This document shows, in pieces, positions 1-6,148 of a stretch of 7,738 bases of DNA. Numbering within the stretch: the first letter of the stretch is position 1; each line of letters opens with the position of its first letter. The notes under the pieces were generated by a model. The model did no database searches. It was not told the DNA's origin and was given only the letters and a program-made list of their open reading frames with translations. The DNA comes from Bacteriovoracaceae bacterium (lineage in GTDB: Bacteria; Bdellovibrionota; Bacteriovoracia; Bacteriovoracales; Bacteriovoracaceae). The position numbers were made by a program, and so were the translations under genes. The stretch is taken from assembly GCA_947442115.1 (NCBI GenBank), contig CANEVK010000134.1:1-7738 (forward strand). Reading direction: 5' to 3'.

Positions 1-626
1 CAAAAAAATTTGAAGTTGAACTGGCCAAGTCATGTCATGAGGCCAGAGAAAAATTTAAAAAAATAACTCCTGTGATAGCGATCCTTGATATTGGGTTGCC
101 TGATGGATCAGGCATTGAATTGGCCAAAGAATTTAGGAAGGAACGTAAAGACTGTGTTCTTTTATTTTGTACTGCACTCAATGATCCAAGTTTAAGAGTT
201 GAGGGATTAGAATTAGGAGCAGAAGATTACATAACAAAACCTTTTGAGCTGAAAGAATTGACTCTCAGGCTTGATAGAATATTAAGAGCACGACAATTTA
301 CTTTAAAAAACCCTGATGAAATAAGATTTGGACGTCTCATTTTCTGGCCTAAACGTTTTGAAATCCAAGATGGAACTGGGGAAGTAAGTTCTCTAGGTCA
401 GAAAGAGTGTGCTATTTTGGAACTCTTCCTAGAAAAAAAGAATGAAGTTGTTTCACGTGATGAAATGATAGAAACAATTTGGGGAGAGAATAGTTTTCCA
501 ACAAATCGAACAATTGATAACTATATAGTTAAACTCAGAAAATGGGCCGAATCAGACTCTCAGGAAGAAATAAAAATTACTTCTGTCCGAGGGATTGGCT
601 ACAAACTAGAGATTAAAGGAAAATAA
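1..626 (+). CDS. OmpR/PhoB-family response regulator, 5' end cut by window edge
   Basis: This is a two-component response regulator: a phosphorylation-controlled DNA-binding protein in the cytoplasm. The frame is open from base 3 to the left edge, so the start lies outside the window. The GTG at 72 is an internal valine codon, not a start. The receiver domain shows the phospho-acceptor Asp (87-89, in ILDIGLPDGSG), the conserved Thr (171-173, in LFCTAL) and the Lys of DYITKPF (237-239). The Asp normally sits near residue 52 and here is the 29th visible codon, so roughly 22-25 residues are missing, including the acidic pair that binds magnesium. A winged helix-turn-helix of about 100 residues follows, with a recognition helix TIDNYIVKLRK and the family ending SVRGIGYKL. 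Targets and partner kinase are unknown. The stop is one base before hemE, so co-transcription is likely. The family call is firm; the role is not. Confidence 0.93.
   Translation, partial: KKFEVELAKSCHEAREKFKKITPVIAILDIGLPDGSGIELAKEFRKERKDCVLLFCTALNDPSLRVEGLELGAEDYITKPFELKELTLRLDRILRARQFTLKNPDEIRFGRLIFWPKRFEIQDGTGEVSSLGQKECAILELFLEKKNEVVSRDEMIETIWGENSFPTNRTIDNYIVKLRKWAESDSQEEIKITSVRGIGYKLEIKGK
616..620 (+). promoter_or_regulatory. Ribosome binding site of hemE inside the regulator gene
   Basis: AAGGA lies 7 bases before the hemE ATG and within the last codons of the response regulator. It supports the start at 628 and suggests that ribosomes finishing the regulator can reinitiate on hemE. Confidence 0.65.
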
Positions 627-627
627 A

Positions 628-1650
628 ATGAATATTTTTGAAAACCGCAAAGATTTTTTACCTGTATGGTTCATGCGCCAAGCTGGACGTTACCATTCAC
701 ACTATCAGGCGATTAAAAAGAATTCAGACTTCATGACAATGTGTAAAAACCCAGAGCTTGCTTGCGAAGTCACACTTGGACCGATTCAAGATTTTGGTTT
801 TAATGCTGCCATTCTTTTTTCCGATCTTTTATTTCCTTTAGAGCAACTAGGTATGGGTCTGTCCTATCATTCAGGGCCACCAACACTTGAGTGGCATTTA
901 GAAAAATCAGAAGATGTGAAAAAATTAAAAGTAACGACTCCAGGGAAAGAGTTTTATCATTTTCAAGGATTGGCCTGCTCTCTGCTTAAGAAAAAGCTGC
1001 CGACTGATTGCACACTCCTTGGGTTTGTGGGGGCCCCGTTCACTCTTTATACTTATGCAGTTGAAGGCTCCCATGCGGGAAATCTTGTATCGGCTAAAAA
1101 AGGTCTCTATGATGGTCGGTTTAAAGGTTTCCTAGATATTTTAATACCTGAGCTTCTTCAAGAGATGTCGGTCCAGGCGTCCCACGGAGCAGACGCCATC
1201 GCTCTTTTTGATACAGCGGCCGGTGAACTATGCGCCACAGACTTCAAGGAATTAATAGTCCCAGAATTAACAAAGCTTCTCAAAGAATTTAAAAAACTTC
1301 ACCCAAAGACCAAAGTCATCTATTACTCAAAACATACTCAGGCCAATCACATAAAATGCCTTGATCTGAGTTGCATTGATGTTATAGGAGTTGACTGGAG
1401 ATGTGACCTGGTTGAAATACAATCACTACTTCCATCACACGTATTTATTCAGGGGAACCTAGATCCAGCTTGGCTTCATTTACCAACAGATCTCTTAGAA
1501 AAAAAAGCTGTCGCCTACTATAATGACTTAAGAGAGCGTGGTCTTGATTTTAAAAGATGGATAGCTGGTCTTGGCCATGGTGTCCTCATCCAGACTCCTG
1601 AGGAGAATGTTCGTAAGCTGGTGAAAATAATCCAGTCACAAAAAATTTAA
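628..1650 (+). CDS. hemE: Uroporphyrinogen decarboxylase HemE
   Basis: HemE removes four acetate carboxyl groups from uroporphyrinogen III to give coproporphyrinogen III in cytosolic heme synthesis, without a cofactor. The 340 residues match the usual length. Both family signatures are present: PVWFMRQAGR at residues 12-21 (substrate-binding arginines) and GFVGAPFTLYTYAVEG at 132-147, which includes the conserved Tyr143. The key Asp is D66 in ILFSDLLFP. QGNLDP (275-281 region), GVDW (254-257) and GLGHG with His317 are all in place, so the active site looks intact. The ATG follows the regulator stop by one base and has an AAGGA ribosome site. No other heme gene is visible. Its 3' end is one base from the 3' end of the convergent ATPase gene, and a hairpin inside that neighbour (1681-1715) may help end transcription. 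An A8 run lies at about 1499-1506. Confidence 0.97.
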   Translation: MNIFENRKDFLPVWFMRQAGRYHSHYQAIKKNSDFMTMCKNPELACEVTLGPIQDFGFNAAILFSDLLFPLEQLGMGLSYHSGPPTLEWHLEKSEDVKKLKVTTPGKEFYHFQGLACSLLKKKLPTDCTLLGFVGAPFTLYTYAVEGSHAGNLVSAKKGLYDGRFKGFLDILIPELLQEMSVQASHGADAIALFDTAAGELCATDFKELIVPELTKLLKEFKKLHPKTKVIYYSKHTQANHIKCLDLSCIDVIGVDWRCDLVEIQSLLPSHVFIQGNLDPAWLHLPTDLLEKKAVAYYNDLRERGLDFKRWIAGLGHGVLIQTPEENVRKLVKIIQSQKI

Positions 1651-1651
1651 A

Positions 1652-2683
1652 TTAGGTTCCCACAAAGAAATCTTTGCGTAGCCCAGCTTTTTGAAGTTTT
1701 TCAAAGCAGCTGGGCACCATTCCAGTAAATTTAAGCTCCCCAGATTTATTTTGACCTATATCCTGAGATAAAATTTTATCTCCTTCCATATTTGATATTT
1801 CAGTCACTTGGGAAACGACTCTTCTCCCTTCTTTATCTCTTCTAATCTGAATAATGAAATCAACAGCGGTTGAGACTTGGTAGCGTAAAGCTTTAAGAGG
1901 AAGATCATGGCCTGATAACAAAAAAAGATTTTCTAACCTTGAGAGACATTCACCCGGGGAATTGGAATGAACGGATGTCATTGATCCTTCATGGCCCGTG
2001 TTCATCGCCTGAAGCAAATCAAAAACCTCGCCCCCTCGGCACTCACCAACAACAATTCTGTCTGGCCTCATACGCAAGGTATTTTTTAAAAGTTCTCTGA
2101 TTGTGAGACCCTTTTCTGAACCTAAAAAAGTTCGAGCTTCAAGTCGAACGACATTAGATAGATTAAATTGTAGCTCTCTCGTATCCTCAATCGTAATCAC
2201 TCTCTCCTTTTGAGGTATCTCTTGCAAAAGAAGATTTAAAAAAGTTGTCTTTCCGACCCCTGTCCCACCCGAGATGACTAAATTCATTTTAGCCTTAACT
2301 AATACCTTCAAAAATTCAACCCAAGCTGGGGTTAGACCAAAGAGATTGGGATTACTATCAAAGGATTTAATTGTTTTTAAATATCGTCTGATGGTAATCG
2401 CATGGCCTTCCTTAGTGTAATCTTGATGAATAAGATTCACACGACTCCCATCAGGGAGGTTACCATCCATGATGGGAAAATCTGAATTAAAAGGTTTTTT
2501 ATTGTAAAGGGCGAGGTCTTGGCAAAATTTATCGATATCGGAAGGTGTAACTACGACATCTAACTTAATCAACTCCCCGTCTTTTTCTACAAATATGTTA
2601 TCAAAACGATTTATAATTATTTCAGTGACTCCACTCAGTTTTGAAAGTTCAGTTATAAGATCTTGTATATTGTTTTTTGACAT
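1652..2683 (-). CDS. cpaF: CpaF/TadA-type secretion ATPase (type II/IV secretion ATPase family)
   Basis: This is a hexameric cytoplasmic ATPase of the GspE/VirB11 superfamily that drives assembly of pili or secretion machines at the inner membrane. The 343 residues contain an N-terminal domain (about 1-105) of the type that precedes the motor in CpaF proteins. The motor has Walker A GGTGVGKT at 139-146, an Asp box ITIEDTREL at 163-171, Walker B RIVVGE at 209-214 and a His box GHEGSMTSVHSNSP at 230-243. The C-terminus has the typical tail GMVPSCFEKLQKAG (321-334). All catalytic motifs are intact. It is shorter than many Tad-pilus CpaF proteins because it lacks a long N-terminal extension. It lies 9 bases downstream of the HDOD-like gene, with AGGG 7 bases before its ATG, so the two form an operon. 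No other pilus or tad gene is visible. VirB11-like or conjugation ATPase is the alternative, but the sequence reads best as CpaF. Confidence 0.9.
   Translation of the reverse strand: MSKNNIQDLITELSKLSGVTEIIINRFDNIFVEKDGELIKLDVVVTPSDIDKFCQDLALYNKKPFNSDFPIMDGNLPDGSRVNLIHQDYTKEGHAITIRRYLKTIKSFDSNPNLFGLTPAWVEFLKVLVKAKMNLVISGGTGVGKTTFLNLLLQEIPQKERVITIEDTRELQFNLSNVVRLEARTFLGSEKGLTIRELLKNTLRMRPDRIVVGECRGGEVFDLLQAMNTGHEGSMTSVHSNSPGECLSRLENLFLLSGHDLPLKALRYQVSTAVDFIIQIRRDKEGRRVVSQVTEISNMEGDKILSQDIGQNKSGELKFTGMVPSCFEKLQKAGLRKDFFVGT
1681..1715. terminator. Possible bidirectional hairpin terminator overlapping the ATPase 3' end
   Basis: The outer arms GCCCAGCT (1681-1688) and AGCTGGGC (1708-1715) are perfect complements. 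Inside them TTTGAA (1690-1695) pairs with TTCAAA (1700-1705) around a GTTT loop, leaving a 1-base/2-base internal bulge. The hairpin lies 31 bases past the hemE stop and within the last codons of the convergent gene. No T-run follows on the plus strand, so it is not a classic rho-independent terminator. It may instead be a 3' end stabiliser, or a chance product of the coding sequence. Confidence 0.35.
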
Positions 2684-2692
2684 CTAAGGTCC

Positions 2693-3382
2693 CTACACTT
2701 TTTCAAATAAAAAGAAATCTGTTTCTTTAATACTGGCACCATAAGCGAGAAGATTCTGTGACATAATCAATTGGTCATTCGGAGAAACTAAGTGGTAAAT
2801 TTGCTCAAAACTTAGACCCTGCTTTAAACAATGAGATAATTGTTCATGCCCAAGAAAAAAATTAAGATGAAAAACGATAAGTAGCAGCCAATCAATTTTC
2901 TCTGACCTGCCCTGAGACAAATTTATGATGGTGTCAATATCACTTCCAAATTGAAGGTCAATGTGAGCCGTGTCCTCTAGCAGTAAGAGCTCCATATTCG
3001 CCAACTTAAGATAAAATCCCAGAAGGAACAATCGAGAAAAACTGGTTACGGAATGATCTCTGAAACGAGTTTCAAAAACTTTAATTTCTTCGATGAGGTG
3101 CATGTGAGTTTTAAAAGAATAATCACCATAAATTTCTTTATGAAGAAATATACTTGCAATTCTCTCTTTAAAATTTGACCACCCAAGAACGTTAATAGCT
3201 TTTTCAAGATTTTGACCATCTGAAAACTCAGCTAAACTCATTTCAAAAATTTTATAGATCGCCCTATTATCTTTAATCACCTCAATAATAGAAGTTGCCG
3301 TAGGTGCTGTCGAAAAATTTGCCTTCATAAGTATTAAAAACTCATGAGGTAATGAAATATAAGGGAGTTTAATTCTGCTCAT
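2693..3382 (-). CDS. Divergent HDOD-like domain protein
   Basis: No close family is obvious from motifs alone, but the order of helices resembles the HDOD domain, a non-catalytic relative of HD phosphohydrolases found in bacterial signalling. Residues 6-30 (LPYISLPHEF onward) resemble the HDOD opening. Residues 31-50 (SIIEVIKDNRAIYKIFEMSL) resemble the 'AEVIEQDPALAARLLRLAN' helix pair, and residues 58-74 (NLEKAINVLGWSNFKER) resemble the 'EEAIVLLG' step. Residues 108-136 (RDHSVTSFSRLFLLGFYLK and on) fit the later helices. The metal-binding His-Asp pair is absent, as is usual in HDOD. There is no signal peptide or clear membrane segment; the hydrophobic stretch 164-177 reads as a buried helix. 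The 229 residues are about one HDOD domain with no attached output domain. It is first in an operon with the CpaF-type ATPase, so a regulatory or scaffolding role for that ATPase is plausible but inferred. Confidence 0.75.
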   Translation of the reverse strand: MSRIKLPYISLPHEFLILMKANFSTAPTATSIIEVIKDNRAIYKIFEMSLAEFSDGQNLEKAINVLGWSNFKERIASIFLHKEIYGDYSFKTHMHLIEEIKVFETRFRDHSVTSFSRLFLLGFYLKLANMELLLLEDTAHIDLQFGSDIDTIINLSQGRSEKIDWLLLIVFHLNFFLGHEQLSHCLKQGLSFEQIYHLVSPNDQLIMSQNLLAYGASIKETDFFLFEKV

Positions 3383-3403
3383 ATATCCGACAATTTAAAT
3401 CTC

Positions 3404-3432
3404 TTAATTAAAATTCAAAAGTATATTATAAT
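3404..3432 (+). promoter_or_regulatory. Candidate promoter of the 3474-4330 gene pair, sharing its -10 with the opposite promoter
   Basis: TATAAT at 3427-3432 is a perfect -10 element. With 17-base spacing the -35 would be TTAATT (3404-3409), which matches only 3 of 6 positions. The predicted start near 3439 gives a leader of about 35 bases. ATTATAAT (3425-3432) is a perfect palindrome, so the same eight base pairs provide a -10 to both strands. Confidence 0.45.
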
Positions 3433-3453
3433 TAAAACACGACAGGATATTAA
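3425..3453 (-). promoter_or_regulatory. Sigma70-type promoter of the HDOD-like/CpaF operon
   Basis: Read on the minus strand, TTAATA (3453-3448, 4 of 6 matches to TTGACA) is followed after exactly 17 bases by a perfect TATAAT (3430-3425). This predicts a start near 3418 and a leader of about 36 bases before the ATG at 3382. The ribosome site is weak: GGA only 3 bases before the ATG. Confidence 0.55.
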
Positions 3454-3458
3454 ATCCT
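3444..3458 (+). repeat. Small inverted repeat in the leader, just before the ribosome site
   Basis: AGGAT (3444-3448) and ATCCT (3454-3458) pair around ATTAA. The real ribosome site AGGAA (3459-3463, 10 bases before the ATG) directly abuts the right arm, and TCCTAGGA (3455-3462) is itself a perfect palindrome. The five-pair stem is short and may be chance. Confidence 0.3.
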
Positions 3459-3473
3459 AGGAATAATAATCTT

Positions 3474-3968
3474 ATGGAATTACCAAAGTATAAAAATATT
3501 TCAATTACTGATTTTGAGAAAACTGAAATTGACCATTTCCTTAAAAAAGATATAAATCTTCATTCACCAATTGCCTTAGACATTAAAAAAATTAACTTTG
3601 AACAGCAGAGAGAGCTCATAGGATTGATTGAAAATTTTTTCTTCCAACAAAATATCTCTTACCTCTTCCCCTATCCCGTTTATTTAATTTCAGATCATGA
3701 TCAAACGATGACAAGAATGCCACTCGTAAAAAACACATCTGAATTACCTCGTTTTTTTTCTCATAAGGAAACCAAGATTAATATAAAAGAATCGAGCGTA
3801 CTGGATAAAAACAAGTTACTTCAAATAGAAATATCCAATGCTGACTTTCAGCAAAATAATATAGAAATAGAAAGTTATGCACAAAAACATAAAGAGATAA
3901 ATAAACTTGAAGCCGAACGATCTTTTTATCGTACGCTTTTAAACAAAATCTCTAAGAGAAAGAAATAA
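3474..3968 (+). CDS. Unrecognised 164-residue protein with charged helical C-terminus
   Basis: I do not recognise this protein. It has no signal peptide and no convincing membrane helix; the aromatic stretch NFFFQQNISYLFPYPVYLIS (residues 54-73) contains charge-flanked turns and prolines and looks like a folded core. The N-terminal half alternates predicted strands and helices. A polar linker follows (about 95-125), and the C-terminus (about 128-164) is rich in Glu, Lys and Gln and likely helical or coiled-coil, ending in a basic tail KISKRKK. The ATG at 3474 has AGGAA 10 bases upstream, and no other in-frame start fits better. The stop overlaps the next ATG by one base (TAATG), so the two genes are translationally coupled and their products probably work together. 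A T8 run at 3752-3759 sits in codons 93-96. The gene is real on its ribosome site, coupling and length; the function is unknown. Confidence 0.8.
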   Translation: MELPKYKNISITDFEKTEIDHFLKKDINLHSPIALDIKKINFEQQRELIGLIENFFFQQNISYLFPYPVYLISDHDQTMTRMPLVKNTSELPRFFSHKETKINIKESSVLDKNKLLQIEISNADFQQNNIEIESYAQKHKEINKLEAERSFYRTLLNKISKRKK

Positions 3969-4330
3969 TGGAAAACAAAAATAAATCAAAGAATTCTGCA
4001 GGAGGAGACTTAAAAGGATTTGAAGATTTTATGGAAGGCCAAAACGATGAAGTCGGCCAGCTTAAAGTGCAAAAGCGAGAAGGAAATTTTGAGAGTTACA
4101 ATTTACTTGAAAATGATTCAAAGAGATTGAATAAAATAAAAAACATTATGTCTCAAAAGATTCCATTCCTTTCAAAGTATGACCAATCATCACGGCTCAT
4201 ACTCGAGCAAAAAATTGAAATCGAAATATTAAAAAACAAACTGAATGAAATCTTCCAACAAGAATCTTCAGGTTATCAAAAATCAATCAAAGAAGTATTT
4301 GACTCATACTTCGGTCCTACCAAGAGCTAA
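3968..4330 (+). CDS. Unrecognised 120-residue soluble protein, coupled to upstream gene
   Basis: I do not recognise this protein. The first 40 or so residues are polar, with many Lys, Asn, Gly and acidic residues (for example SAGGDLKGFEDFMEG at 10-24), and look disordered. Residues 47-66 and 73-98 (including RLILEQKIEIEILKNKLNEIF) have heptad-like spacing of Ile and Leu typical of a short coiled coil. There is no membrane segment or signal peptide. Its ATG shares one base with the stop of the upstream gene (TAATG), preceded by a purine-rich AAGAGAAAG that could serve as a weak ribosome site. A small partner or adaptor for the upstream protein is the simplest reading, as an inference. Its last four bases overlap the end of the convergent DUF6178-like gene. 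Confidence 0.77.
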   Translation: MENKNKSKNSAGGDLKGFEDFMEGQNDEVGQLKVQKREGNFESYNLLENDSKRLNKIKNIMSQKIPFLSKYDQSSRLILEQKIEIEILKNKLNEIFQQESSGYQKSIKEVFDSYFGPTKS

Positions 4331-6051
4331 TTCTTGACAGTATTTAACAAAATAGGGCCACCTATATGCTTGAATTCTTCCTCGCTCATAACATCAATTT
4401 CATAACCATTTAACTGCTCAACAAGAATCTGATATATATATATAGCAAATCCATGAACATCTGATAGGCCAAACTTAGTTAGAAATTCCTGGGTTTTAGA
4501 TTTCAAGATGGAATCGTCTATACCCTTTATAAGAAATTCTGCGCCATTTTTTATGAAATAAGTTTGGAAGAAAACTTTTAATTCTGAAACACTGACACCC
4601 ATCTTACCCCGTGACTCTTCAAAAAGATGTCCTGAGCAAAAATTAATAAAGCTAGAAATCATAATAGCTTCAAAATCAATATTGTCGACTTCATAATTTA
4701 AATAGAATTGATCATTTAAAAGGTTGTCTGATTTTAACTTTTCAAGAGTTGAGAAAAAGGACTCTATGAAAGGTAAGGATTGAATAAAAGTCTCAGAGGA
4801 GTTCAGCCACATTTTATAAGTTTTTAGATTATTAATTTCCTGTGGTTTACTACTTCCATCAAATTTAAACGCTGGAAGCTCACTGTAAGAATGTTCAAGG
4901 AAGGAATTCCAATACATTCCTAAAAAATACGAAAAATCATCTTTTTCAAAAGGAGTTGAAGATAATATTTTTTTAAGCTTTTTCTGATTAATTTCAATAA
5001 GGCTGTGACCGACCTTAAATAAATCAAAAAAATCAAATATTTCAAAAATATTTTCACCTGCTCCACGTTTTTGAATCACATATTCAAATCCTAATTCCAG
5101 CTGAGAACGTGTTTGATGGCCAATTTTAGTCATCGCTAAACTTCCACTTTTCAATGCTCCAATAAAAGACATCCTCGCATTTACGAGGCGAATAAAGTTA
5201 AAATGTAAGAATTTAGCTCGCGTTTCGGATTTAACATCATTCAGAGCTTCTTTAATTTCATGAAGAGAAGCCTGATAGGCAACTAAAGATGTTGAGTGGA
5301 GGCTTTGGTTTAATGATAAAGAGTCGATTTGAGGAGTTAGTGTTTTTTTATTTTTTATGAACAAATCTATAGCATCAAAATTTAAAAAGCAGGCATTATA
5401 CTCAAGGGATTCAAAATAATCTACGAAACCAAAATCCCTTAATCTCTCTTTTTTCTGCTGGTAATTATTTTCTTCCATGATTTGGTAAGAATCGACGATC
5501 ATTTTAAATAAGAAAATATAAGCATGCTCAACACCAAGATCCGAATATAATTTCCGGATCATTTCCTTCAACTCAGTCGCAAGAGAGAAATCATCGGGAT
5601 AGGCAATTAAAAGTTGATTATCTTCAGTTAAGAAATAATTATCATCATCGGGATATAATGGATCTTCTACGTCAAATGTTGAAATGCTTAATTGGTTTTT
5701 GATTGAAAGTAAGAAATCCTCACTTTTTATAAACTCCAACTGAATATCTTCATCAGGACATTTAGAATATACTTCTAACCAAAAATTTGCAGCTTCCGGA
5801 TCAATTATATCTTTCTGCCAAAGGTCGATGTCCCTTAACGCCTGCCTCTGATCGTGTGAAAGTTTTGGTAAAATTAAGGCAAATTGATCTTTTGATGTAT
5901 TCTGGAGAGAAACAAAAAGTGGTTGAATAGGAATCATGGAAAGGTCTCCACCACTTTCTACCAGCTTTTCTATGTCTTCAAATTTATTATAGGCCTGTGC
6001 CTCATAAAGAAGTTGGCTTAAAAGATCCTTTTTGATCATAGAATTAGTCAT
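4327..6051 (-). CDS. DUF6178-like protein of unknown function
   Basis: This large, soluble, helical protein of 574 residues has no signal peptide or membrane helix. Several stretches recall the DUF6178 family, which I know from Deltaproteobacteria and which has no assigned function. These are the region around 39-92, with LSHDQRQALRDIDLWQKD and then DPEAANFWLE (an 'LLxLASPEQ...LDLxxWxxDxLDPEKALEWLE' pattern), NYFLTEDNQLLIAYP (138-152) and RLRDFGFVDYFESLEY (203-218). The assignment is from memory of family consensus, not a search. The start is supported by AGGAA (6060-6056, on the minus strand) five bases before the ATG; a second Met at codon 5 has no ribosome site of its own. The gene is single, divergent from the HAD gene and convergent with the 3474-4330 pair, overlapping it by four bases. 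An alternating TA run lies at 4432-4444. Confidence 0.83.
   Translation of the reverse strand: MTNSMIKKDLLSQLLYEAQAYNKFEDIEKLVESGGDLSMIPIQPLFVSLQNTSKDQFALILPKLSHDQRQALRDIDLWQKDIIDPEAANFWLEVYSKCPDEDIQLEFIKSEDFLLSIKNQLSISTFDVEDPLYPDDDNYFLTEDNQLLIAYPDDFSLATELKEMIRKLYSDLGVEHAYIFLFKMIVDSYQIMEENNYQQKKERLRDFGFVDYFESLEYNACFLNFDAIDLFIKNKKTLTPQIDSLSLNQSLHSTSLVAYQASLHEIKEALNDVKSETRAKFLHFNFIRLVNARMSFIGALKSGSLAMTKIGHQTRSQLELGFEYVIQKRGAGENIFEIFDFFDLFKVGHSLIEINQKKLKKILSSTPFEKDDFSYFLGMYWNSFLEHSYSELPAFKFDGSSKPQEINNLKTYKMWLNSSETFIQSLPFIESFFSTLEKLKSDNLLNDQFYLNYEVDNIDFEAIMISSFINFCSGHLFEESRGKMGVSVSELKVFFQTYFIKNGAEFLIKGIDDSILKSKTQEFLTKFGLSDVHGFAIYIYQILVEQLNGYEIDVMSEEEFKHIGGPILLNTVKN
4432..4444. repeat. Short TA dinucleotide run inside the DUF6178-like gene
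   Basis: Six and a half alternating A-T steps encode the Tyr/Ile codons of AIYIYQ near the C-terminus. It is a possible slippage site but too short to call functional. Confidence 0.5.
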
Positions 6052-6096
6052 AGCTTTCCTTGGTGTGAGAACAATGTAGTTACTCTTTTTTACACT

Positions 6097-6121
6097 TTTT
6101 GGCCATTGTGACTCGCCAAAA
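6097..6121. promoter_or_regulatory. Inverted repeat, candidate operator between divergent genes
   Basis: TTTTGGC (6097-6103) and GCCAAAA (6115-6121) are perfect complements separated by 11 bases. They lie near the middle of the 97-bp region between the DUF6178-like and HAD genes. The right arm overlaps the candidate -35 of the HAD promoter. An outer pair ACAATG (6071-6076) and CATTGT (6104-6109) also exists with wide spacing. No regulator gene is adjacent to suggest what binds. Confidence 0.35.
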
Positions 6122-6141
6122 CACTATGCATTAAGTAGAAT
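6113..6141 (+). promoter_or_regulatory. Candidate promoter of the HAD gene, giving a leaderless transcript
   Basis: TCGCCA (6113-6118, 4 of 6 matches to TTGACA) and TAGAAT (6136-6141, 5 of 6 matches to TATAAT) are separated by 17 bases. The predicted start falls at about 6148-6149, at the ATG itself. The bases before the ATG (GTAGAATAAAACAC) contain no Shine-Dalgarno sequence, which agrees with a leaderless message. Confidence 0.42.
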
Positions 6142-6148
6142 AAAACAC

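Noticed and set aside
72..626. Response regulator starting with GTG at 72
   Set aside because: The frame is open to the left edge and the receiver fold needs the upstream residues; the phospho-acceptor Asp would otherwise sit at residue 6.
1663..1676. CAAAG/CTTTG stem just past the hemE stop
   Set aside because: The stem is short and AT-rich and lies in coding sequence; the hairpin at 1681-1715 is much stronger.
1652..3382. Complete tad pilus or type IV secretion locus
   Set aside because: Only the ATPase is present; no pilin, platform, secretin or prepilin peptidase gene is visible.
3633..3692. Possible membrane helix in the 164-residue protein (residues 54-73)
   Set aside because: The stretch contains Gln, Asn, prolines and many aromatics, which fits a soluble core better than a membrane segment.
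3474..4330. Toxin-antitoxin pair
   Set aside because: Overlap and small size are suggestive, but neither product shows a toxin or DNA-binding antitoxin motif, and the lengths and acidic coiled-coil character do not fit common types.
4352..4365. ATAGG/CCTAT stem with GCCA loop after the coupled gene pair as a terminator
   Set aside because: Only five pairs, no T-run, and it lies inside the coding sequence of the convergent gene; chance is likely.
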